Assembly (NCBI RefSeq): GCF_018446385.1
Contig: NC_055993.1
Coordinates: forward strand, 42,963,645 to 43,027,644
Reading direction: 5' to 3'
DNA: 64,000 nt
DNA from: Zingiber officinale
Taxonomy: Eukaryota; Streptophyta; Magnoliopsida; Zingiberales; Zingiberaceae
A model generated the notes under the pieces. It did no database searches, was not told the origin of the DNA, and was given only the letters and a program-made list of their open reading frames with translations. Of the stretch, positions 55,787 to 64,000 are shown piece by piece. Both the position numbers and the translations under genes were made by a program. The number at the start of each line of letters is the position of its first letter. Within the stretch, counting starts at the first letter, position 1.

Positions 55787-56706
55787 TGTTGGAACCCCGA
55801 GGTGTTTTGATGTGATCAAACAAGTTAAGTTAGGTCCTGCGTTGTTTAACCCTTGTGTCTAAGTGTGCATGAACTTAAGAACACAGAAAGTCGAGCGGAA
55901 GACGCGGCTAGCGAGAAGGACGGCACGGGAGAGAGCCGACGGGCTCGGTGCGTCTGAGGGACGAGGTGTCCGCGGAAGAGTACACCGGTGGACGAGAAGA
56001 ACGTGCGCGGCGTTCGAGGGACGAGAAACCGGGAAGGAAGGCTGCTCGAGGAGAAGGTCGGAACATGGGTTCGGGTGAGCCCTATTCCGGATGACCGAGA
56101 TCACCCAAGCTAGTGGAGCCGGAACAGAAGACCCGGACCGAGACGAGCTGAACCGAAGCGGAGCGACCAGACGGAAAAAGTCAACCAGAGTTGACTTTTG
56201 GGGTCCGAGGCGCCCGGAACCATCCGGGGCGCCCGGACCCCTCCGGGGCGCCCGGAACCATCCGGGGCGCCCGGAATGAGGTTTTTGACCAGATCGAGTC
56301 AAACTCGATCTGAACGTTAGGGGATAAAGTTTTATCCCCCCAGGGCGCCCGGAACCCTTCCAGGCGCCCCGACCAAGGCTATAAATATAGCCTTGGTCCA
56401 GAAGCAAATGAATTAATTAGAACGACGAACTTGTAATCAACTTCTGTGTGCTTTACTTTTCTTCTTGTACGTTCAACGCTGTAAGAGGCTACTCCACCCA
56501 GAGGAGAATCAGATAGTGCGCTTACATTCCTTGGATTAGCAATCCCCTGATTGCAAACCAAGTAAAACTCTGGTGTCTGTTTTTCTTTACTTAGTCTCTG
56601 CCTTTTTAATTACAAGTTCTTTTAAGTTAGTTGAATATCCGAGAAGGGTTTTTGGTTTTAATTTGTAGGGCAATTCACCCCTCCCCGGCCTCCAAAGGGA
56701 CCTACA
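55787..56706 (+). mobile_element. Solo LTR (920 bp), Copia/SIRE-like, inside the second hAT
   Basis: Ends are TGTTGGAACCCCGAGG and AAAGGGACCTACA, with the 5-bp duplication GTTTT on both sides (55782-55786 and 56707-56711). It contains a TATA box (CTATAAATATAG, about 56379), the conserved AACCAAGTAAA block, and CAATTCACCCC near the end, as in the SIRE-type LTRs here. There is no internal region, so it is a solo LTR. Open frames on both strands (for example 55859-56407) reflect its high GC content and are not supported as genes. Confidence 0.9.
56204..56279. repeat. 19-bp GC-rich tandem repeat, four copies
   Basis: TCCGGGGCGCCCGGAACCA-type units start at 56204, 56223, 56242 and 56261. Each contains the palindrome GGGCGCCC. 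Further GGGCGCCCGG copies follow near 56343 and 56362. They lie upstream of the LTR TATA box. Confidence 0.88.
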
Positions 56707-57339
56707 GTTTTACTTAGAAAGGATTTTATATGTGGAAATTGCATATTCCTTCCGTCCTTCTTAATTCTTATGTGGAATATTTTTTCTTTTTTTTACCGTG
56801 GATTTCAATCGAACTCTGAAAATGATCTATTGATATGATCTCATATAAAAACACTGCTTCTCTAGTTCTTCTACTGCACCTCAGTTCTGAAGCAGAGTGA
56901 TGGCCATAAATTCCTCTGTTTCCATTGAAAACTTTTGCCAAACTGGTGAACCTGCATTGAGCCTTTGTTTATTATAAGTTTATAACTATTACAGTATGAT
57001 TTTTTTTTTTTTGAATGTTTCTTCCAAAATATTATATAGATAACGAAAAGGAATAATAAAAAAAAAATCATGGCATATATTTATTATATAGATTCAGTGC
57101 AATTCAAGTGAGATGTCTAGGACTAGAGAAGGAATCTACATAATAATAGAAGAAGCAATTCAATAACAAAGGCTGCCAAAAGTTTATGCCCTTTATATAA
57201 TTGTATTAGTTAGCATTGATGGCCCCCTTCAATTAGATTGGTTGCAAAATGAACATTTTATAATAAATGCTTGTCTAATATTTATAATAAGTGGTTGTTT
57301 GAGAGTTTGATTTTTTTTTTTTTTTTGTAGAAAATTAGA

Positions 57340-59908
57340 ATGTCTGATACTAGGAAGTATCTATCAGGACATGATAAGCGGAAAAAAAGAAAAAAAGTTG
57401 AAGAATTTATTGAGACTCAAAGAGGGGCAATCGACAGATTTGTTGTCAAAGAATCGAAAAATTCATCACTTGAAGATTTGGTTAATGAAGAAAAATAAGA
57501 AAACAATGGTAATGAATTAGATGAAGGCTTAGCCATTGAAAATGATATAGAGGGAGATGTGAATGAGATTGAAGGCAATGAAAGTGGTGATGACTTAGAC
57601 TTTAAAAATAATTTTTCTGAAAGTGATGATGATGCTATTAATGAAGTGAATGAAGAACCAAGTTCATCAATTCCACTTGACATTTTTGATCTTAAAAATT
57701 GGGAGAATTTAGATCCCAAGTGGAAGGATCAATTAGTGGAAAAGGGTCCTATAAGAGATGTATTAACAGGGAAAGGTCCCAAAGACAGATCAAATAGACG
57801 ATTCTCTTCAGATTTCTATACTCGGATTTTGCCAAATGGTCAAAAACACCATAGAGATTGGTTGGTCTATTCAAAAGCACTTGATAAAGCATTTTGTTTT
57901 TGTTGCAAGTTGTTCAAAAGGGGGCCTCAACCAAGTCAACTAGCAAATGAGGGATACTGCGATTGGGGACATCTTAGTAGTAGACTTAAGGAACATGAGA
58001 CAAGTATTGAGCATATCAATTATTATGCTAATTGGTCTGAGTTGCGTATCAGGTTAATGAAGGGTACAACAATTGATCATGCTATTCAAGATCAAATCAA
58101 GAAGGCAAAAGAGCATTGGAGGAAGGTATTACACCGATTAATTTCACTTGTGAAATTTTTGGCTAAACAAAATATAGCATTTCGTGGTAGTAATAAGAAA
58201 CTTTATGATGATAACAATGGAAATTTTATGGCTGCTGTTGAGATGATTGCTGAGTGGGACTCAGTGATGAAGGAGCATATTGAAAGAAATACACATCATC
58301 ATTATCTTAGCCACAAAATTCAGAATGAATTGATATGCTTGTTAGCTTCTCAAATAAAGAGTTCTATTCTTGAAAACATTAAAAAAGCTAAGTTCTTTTC
58401 TGTAATACTTGATTGCACTCCTGATGTTAGTAACTAAGAGCAAATGACTTTGGTTATAAGATGTGTTGATGTTTCTATAAGTCCAATGAAAGTAGAAGAA
58501 TACTTTTTGGGATTTTTAAAAGTGGATGATACAACAGGACAAGGGTTGTTTGAAGAACTGCAAAATGTATTGAAAAGTTTTGATCTTGATATTGATAATG
58601 TGAGAGGGCAGGGATATGATAATGGGGCAAATATGAAAGGGAGGCACCAAGGCGTACAAAAAAAATTATTGGATATAAATCCTAGAGCATTATATACTCC
58701 ATGTGGTTGTCATTGTTTGAATTTAACACTTTGTGATATTGCAAATTCCTGTGGAAAAGCGAAAGACTTTTTTGGAGTAGTACAACGAATTTATACAATA
58801 TTTTCTCATTCTACAAAGAGATGGAAGATTTTGATAGATCATGTAACGGTAAAAGGTTTAACTCAAGCCATTATCAATCACTCGATGGGAAAGTCGTACT
58901 GAAAGTGTAAAAGCAGTGGTACTTCAAGCTCAACAAATCAGAGAAGCTTTACTTCAAGTTGCAGAAGAAAAAGACACTGACTCTAAAATAAGAAGTGAAG
59001 CTAAGTCTTTAGCAACATTTGAACTCGGAAATTTTGAGTTTTTAGTGGGTATGATTATTTGGTATGATATATTGGGTAAAGTTAATATTGTTAGCAAAAG
59101 CTTACAATCTGAAAACATGCTTATTGACGTTGCTATGACCAAGATTAAGGGGTTAATTGCTTCTTTTGAAGAGTATAGAGAATCTGGATTTGGACAAGCT
59201 ATCAATACAGCAAAAGAACTTGCTTCAACAATGGAGATTGATCCTGTTTTTCCTGAAAAAAGACAAATATATAGAAAAAGACATTTTGATGAGGTTACAT
59301 GTGAGTCTTCGAAACTACCTCAAGAATCTGCCGAGGAAGCTTTTAGAGTTCATTATTTTTTGTTCATAGTAGATCAAACAATTGGGTCATTGAAGAAAAG
59401 GTTTGAGCAATATGAGGAATATGAAAATATTTTTGGATTTCTTTTCACAGCTGAAAAGTTGAGTTCATTGATTGATGAGGACTTGAAAGCTCATTGCAAG
59501 AATCTTGAAAGGAAACTACAAAGAAAAAATGGTACAAGACAAGATGTTTCAGATTTGGATGGAGATGACTTATATCAAGAACTGAAAATCATACAACATA
59601 TTCTGCCAAAGGAAACAAAAACAGCAAGTGAAATACTAATTTTTTTGCAAAGAATGAATTGTTTCCCGAATTCATTCATTGCATACAGGATATTATTAAC
59701 TATTCCGGTGACTGTCGCATCTGCAGAAAGAAGTTTTTCTAAATTGAAGTTGTTGAAATCTTCTTTGAGATCAACCATGACCCAAACAAGATTGAATGCA
59801 TTAGCTATGATTTCGATTGAGAGTGAGTTTTTAGAAAAACTCAATTATGAAAAATTGATCGATGACTTTGCAGATAAAACTGCAAGAAGATCAATTTTTC
59901 ATAGTTAA
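57340..59908 (+). pseudogene. Inactivated hAT transposase
   Basis: The same protein as 51156-53726, with almost no amino-acid changes, but not translatable in full. TAA at 57496-57498 replaces Gln53 (CAA). TAA at 58435-58437 replaces Gln366 (CAA). A 2-bp deletion near 58862 shifts the frame after VKGLT. Both nonsense changes are C-to-T transitions on the coding strand. The remainder, including the hATC motif, is intact to the stop at 59908. An internal start after the first stop could make only a partial protein without the basic N-terminus. Confidence 0.93.
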
Positions 59909-60110
59909 TTGTAATAGTTCTTTTTCATTTCCTAATACCGAGTATTAGCAACATTGAATATAATGTTTTCATTATTATGAATTTTAGTTTATATGCTCTG
60001 TTGAAAAATTATTATATAGTATCCATTTTATTATTTTGCATCTGAATTTAAAGGGCCTATTTTTTTTTGCACCGGACCCTTCAAAGTCTAGGACCGGCCC
60101 TGCACAAGAC

Positions 60111-60885
60111 AAGCATGATGATATGGACAGCCAACGCACGATACATTATATCCCAATCTCTCCCTTTCCTCGATCACATTCATAACGAAATGTTTTTTAT
60201 TCCTAATGTTTTTTTGGTTTTTGTTTTTGCTTTTAAAAAGTAAATTTGGTTTGCTGATTGCTTTTCATTATTACCACACCAAAGCTCTTCTTTCTAAAAA
60301 TGATTCTATTAATAATTAACTATAATATCAGCAAAACAAAAAAAATGATTGTTGTTTTTTTTACTTCCTCTCATCTGCAATAAAGTGTCATACTTCCTTT
60401 TCTTTATCATTCAGCCCGTACCCTTTATTTTCCTTCTTTACAAATCCAAAAGTGCCTTCTATTTACCTTTTTCACTGCCTCAAACAACATCAATTTCTCT
60501 TTATTTTAAAATAAAAATAGTTACCTTTTAGTTTGTTTTTTTTTAAAAAAAAAGTGGGATGGGGCTTTCAAAAAGAAGATTTGGTGCCTCTTTGACAGGA
60601 TAAAATAAACACTGTCGCAAGTAGAAGGCCTAAATGCAGAATTAAATTAGAAGAAACACAAAGAAAGAAGAGTGTAAAATAGAGCCAAAATTGAAATCGG
60701 CGCTATCTCGCTATTCTTCGCTGTGAGTGGCTTCTTTCTCAGAGAGAGAAGCGATTCTTGTAGTGTGCCACGGCAAACCGTGAAAAATGATATCGTGAGC
60801 CTAACTATAACCAGCAGTTGGCACTCTGATAACCAACCAAAATCGTCTCTTTTCTCTCCCAACTCCCAATCTGTATCGGTCGAAA
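60111..60885 (+). promoter_or_regulatory. Upstream region and 5' untranslated part of the subtilase gene
   Basis: 775 bp separate the second hAT's target duplication from the start codon. The stretch is AT-rich with pyrimidine runs (TTTTTTTTGGTTTTTG type) and no other gene. No TATA box can be chosen with confidence; AAATAGAGCC or GATAAAATAAAC near 60600-60690 are weak candidates. Any regulatory sequence further upstream is separated from the gene by the 4.7-kb hAT insertion. Confidence 0.45.
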
Positions 60886-63800
60886 ATGGCTCCCTGCACA
60901 ATGCTTTTCTACCTTCTCCTCTCTATCTCATTTGCAGAGATTGCATTTACGCCATGTTTTTCTTCTCAGGTACAAGTCGGATTCTTTTTTTCTTCTCTCT
61001 CTCCCTTTGTTTCTTTATTTTTGTTTTTGAGGCCTGTTCTGTTCGAAAACTTCTTTTTAGGTATGTTTTTTTTATGAGAATGTATATGTTAAGCCTTGGA
61101 AATAACCATTTTTTTTTTCCTTTTTGCTCGATTTTGTTTTTTGTTTTCAGGTTTATGTAGTTTATATGGGCAGCAAGGAGGAGCAGTCTTCCGATGATAT
61201 CTTAAAGCAGAACCACCAAATGCTCGCCGCAGTGCATGGAGGAAGGTTGGACTGGGATTTTACTGTGAAAAATTAGTTTATCTGTTGTGGAAATGCTACC
61301 TTTTGTTGTGAAAACATGGTCTTTGTGAATGGTTTGTCGACAGATTGGAAGAGGCACAAGAATCACATGTTTACAGTTACAGCAATGCGTTTAGAGGCTT
61401 TGCAGCGAAGTTGAGCGAAGAGCAGGCTTCTAAAATGGCTGGTTGGTATTCTTTCCGGATGATGCTAAGTCATTAATTTCATGCTTTTATGAGGTTCTCA
61501 GAGAATATTCCTTTGGGTTTTCTCTGGTACAGAGATGCCAAATGTGGTATCAGTGTTCCCAAACCTTAAGAGAAACCTGCACACCACTCACTCTTGGGAT
61601 TTCATTGGCCTGGGAACCAACGAGGAGATGGAGATTCCAGGTTTTTCCACCAAGAACCAAGACAACGTCATCGTCGGATTTATTGATACAGGTGAGAAAT
61701 CTACAAAATTTTATTTGAGTAGAACAGCATCCCGGCGTTCGTTGTGCTACCGCTTTTGTAGAATCGATTTTTGTTCAATTCTTTTCAGTTGTTAGTATAA
61801 TTATTGCGAGATATAAATACAAGTATATATTCAATCAGAATTCTTTAAAAATGTGGTTACTGGAACTTCTCTCGGTGTTGTGATTAAAATGGGTTGTTCA
61901 CAGGGATATGGCCCGAGTCTCCTAGTTTCAGTGATGTAGGGATGCCACCAGTTCCATCGAGATGGAAAGGCGAATGCCAAATAGGAGAATCTTTTACAAA
62001 TTCTTCCTGCAACAAGTATGTTTCATGGTTGTGAGCATGAAAAATTCATCTATGGAGATTTGGTGGAAAATGCCAAGATAACTTTGACTTTGTTTCAGGA
62101 AAGTAATTGGAGCGAGGTACTATCTCGGCGGCTATGATGCAGAAGAAGGAAGCCATGGTGACTTTGTGAAAGAAGATAATGCCGTGAAGTTGAAGTCTCC
62201 AAGGGACAGCTCTGGCCATGGTAGCCACACAGCCTCCACAGCTGCAGGTCGATATGTGAGCGACATGAACTATAATGGCTTGGGAGCTGGAGGTGCTCGC
62301 GGAGGTGCTCCAATGGCAAGGATTGCAGTCTATAAGACGTGCTGGGCCTCAGGTTGTTATGATGCAGACTTACTAGCAGCCTTCGACGATGCAATTCAAG
62401 ATGGTGTGGACATCATATCTGTGTCTTTAGGTCCAAATTCTCCTCAAGGAGATTACTTCAATGATGCAATCTCGATAGGCTCGTTCCACGCTACCAGCCA
62501 TGGTGTGCTGGTTGTTTCTTCTGTTGGAAATGTTGGAACTCGAGGCTCCGCGACTAATCTTGCACCGTGGATTCTCACAGTAGCTGCCAGTTCAACAGAC
62601 AGAGACTTTGTTTCATCCATTCAACTAGGAAATAGGAAGAAATTCATGGTAGATGAATTCATAGCATTTTTTCTAATAAATTATAATTCATTAAGCTAGA
62701 CTCCTAAGAATTTTCTGACATGAGTAGGGTGAGAGCATGAGTTCTTTTAAAATGAACAAGTCAGTCAGGATCGTCTCAGCATCTAATCTAAATGCTGGTT
62801 ACTTCACTCCCTATCAGTCCAGGTGAATCTTAACAGATATTGCTCGAGTGTCAAAGGCACTTTCACTGATCAGCTTATTTCTGTTGTGCAGCTTCTGTTT
62901 GGACAGCTCCTTGAACAGAACAAAGGCCAGAGGCAAAATTCTTATATGTCGGCATTCTGGTAGTCCATCAGAATCAAGAGTAGAAAAGAGTCGGATGGTT
63001 AAGAAAGCCGGGGGAATCGGAATGATCTTGATAGATGAAATAGACAATGATGTTGCTGTTCCATTTGTCATTCCTGCTGCTTCTGTTGGAAAGCAAGCAG
63101 GAAATGCAATCTTATCATATGCCAACAACGCCAGGTTTACTAAAGCTTCTTCCACCATCAGGTTTGGATGTGTTTTCAATTATCAACATTATAACTCTCC
63201 TTTTGCATTCATGAAGGAAACCGAAAGCGATAATTTTGCCGGCAAAGACCGTATTGGGATCTACGCCCGCCCCTCGAGTAGCTGCATTCTCTTCGAAAGG
63301 TCCCAATTCATTAACCGCAGAGATTTTGAAGGTTCGTATTAGTTTAAATTTGTCAGACCGTGAGAAGTGAGAACTAATAATAGTATGTTATTTTCAGCCT
63401 GACATTGCAGCACCAGGACTGAACATCTTAGCAGCTTGGTCTCCGGCAGCTAACCAAATCAAGTACAATATTCTATCTGGAACTTCCATGGCATGCCCCC
63501 ATGTAACAGGACTGGCGGTTTTGATAAAAACTGTATACCCCAGTTGGACTCCTTCAGCAATTAAGTCTGCCATTATGACTACAGGTTTTGCCTCTCGATC
63601 CATTCTAGGGACATTTTACTTAGGGAACTGATATGTTTTTCAGTAATCTGACATCGACAAATTAAAATGATATACAGCAAGTGTGTTGGACAAGAATGGT
63701 GATGCCATAACAGCCGATCCGAAAGGAAGGCCAGCGAGCCCTTTTGATTATGGTTCAGGCTTCCCGAACCCTGCAAGGGTGCTCGATGCTGGTCTCGTCT

Positions 63801-64000
63801 ATGATGTGCAGCCCTCGGATTATAAAGCATTCCTCTGCTCCGTTGGGTACGACGATAAATCCTTGCAGCTCATCACAGGTGACCAAAGCAAGTGCAGTGG
63901 AGGACCTTCGCCATCAGCTTCGAATCTGAATTATCCTTCAATCACGGTTCCAAACCTTAAGGGCAGCTACAGAATCACAAGGACTGTGACAAATGTTGGA
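60886..64000 (+). CDS. Subtilisin-like serine protease (plant subtilase, S8 family), 3' end beyond window
   Basis: Secreted endopeptidase of the plant SBT family. Exons read by splice signals: 60886-60969, 61151-61245, 61344-61441, 61533-61691, 61904-62015, 62099-62648, 62728-62822, 62892-63134, 63217-63331, 63398-63584 and 63678-64000 onward. All junction phases agree, giving 687 codons so far. Residues 1-28 contain a signal peptide ([12 protein letters not shown]). The I9 inhibitor prodomain runs from about 29 to 105 (VYVVYMGSK ... HTTHSWDF). The catalytic domain has Asp144 (VGFIDTG), His223 ([10 protein letters not shown]), the oxyanion Asn327 (SSVGNVG) and Ser547 ([12 protein letters not shown]). 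A protease-associated domain lies between about 370 and 490. The Fn3-like domain starts near 664 ([12 protein letters not shown]). Alternative donor at exon 8 (63159) is possible but fits the family worse. Probably functional; no stops are seen. The subgroup is not certain, but it resembles SBT5-type genes in its many introns. Confidence 0.92.

Larger units (their letters stand above)
55400..60102 (+). mobile_element. Second hAT copy, inactivated, inverted relative to the first (4,703 bp)
   Basis: It begins CAGAGCCGGCCATGAG and ends TCTAGGACCGGCCCTG, with the 8-bp duplication CACAAGAC on both sides (55392-55399 and 60103-60110). Outside the inserted LTR (55787-56706) it is almost identical to the element at 50961-54739. 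Its transposase frame is broken in three places. Different target duplications show that the two copies inserted independently. The inverted layout does not come from one duplicated segment. Confidence 0.93.

Noticed and set aside
55859-56407. 182-codon minus frame and plus frames rich in Arg, Pro and Gly
   Set aside because: They lie in a GC-rich solo LTR with TG...CA ends and a GTTTT duplication; repeats explain the open frames.
60723-61160. 145-codon frame overlapping the first subtilase exon
   Set aside because: It runs through the signal-peptide exon in another frame and into intron 1; the spliced subtilase model has consistent phases and conserved motifs.
63135-63342. Exon 8 continuing to 63159 or reading straight through to 63342
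   Set aside because: Read-through puts the VLGS...FSSKGPN region out of frame. Splicing 63134 to 63217 restores the frame and gives the usual family spacing.

Overview
This is plant nuclear DNA, probably from a monocot. The evidence is a dense nest of plant LTR retrotransposons (Gypsy Tat-like, Copia Angela/BARE-like and Copia SIRE-like), plant hAT DNA transposons, and one intron-rich subtilisin-like protease gene of plant type at the right edge. The Angela/BARE lineage is most abundant in monocots. The species cannot be named from sequence alone. No rRNA, tRNA, CRISPR or bacterial-style operon was seen.

Left part (1-17.9 kb). Bases 1-2479 are the 5' side of a minus-strand Tat-like Gypsy element: an 801-bp LTR, a primer binding site, a tiny gag remnant, then an array of about 18 copies of a 64-65 bp repeat. 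A diverged Angela-type leader fragment follows (2480-3466). Next comes a decayed plus-strand SIRE-like Copia element (3467-15881). Its pol is broken by a 2.5-kb solo LTR (8267-10776, TSD TTAAA) and by an odd 1.1-kb head-to-head LTR palindrome (12008-13108). After its 3' LTR, a second gag region starts directly (15882-17400), so the layout is LTR-internal-LTR-internal.

Middle part (17.9-50.2 kb). The backbone looks like one old minus-strand Gypsy element (Athila/Tat-like ends), split by later insertions. These are an almost complete Angela/BARE Copia element (18439-27548, TSD GCTTA), a SIRE-type solo LTR (29813-33664) that itself holds a 2.4-kb solo LTR (29907-32332, TSD ATGAC), a full-length SIRE-like element (36350-47248, TSD GATCA), and a 585-bp non-autonomous hAT (48984-49568, TSD GTTAGGTC).

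Right part (50.9-64 kb). Two nearly identical hAT elements lie in inverted orientation. The left one (50961-54739, TSD GTGACGTT) keeps an open 856-codon transposase. The right one (55400-60102, TSD CACAAGAC) is dead (two nonsense codons and a 2-bp deletion) and carries a 920-bp solo LTR in its presumed 5' intron. The dead copy ends 784 bp before the start codon of the only host gene, a secreted subtilase. Eleven exons of that gene (687 codons, all phases consistent) are visible before the window ends.

The target-site duplications were read directly and fix most of the nesting order. The most unusual structures are: paired palindromic units that bracket an AT-rich array between gag and pol in both SIRE-like elements; the head-to-head LTR insertion without target duplication; a UAG codon shared upstream of the protease domain in two divergent elements; and the intact/dead inverted hAT pair beside the subtilase.
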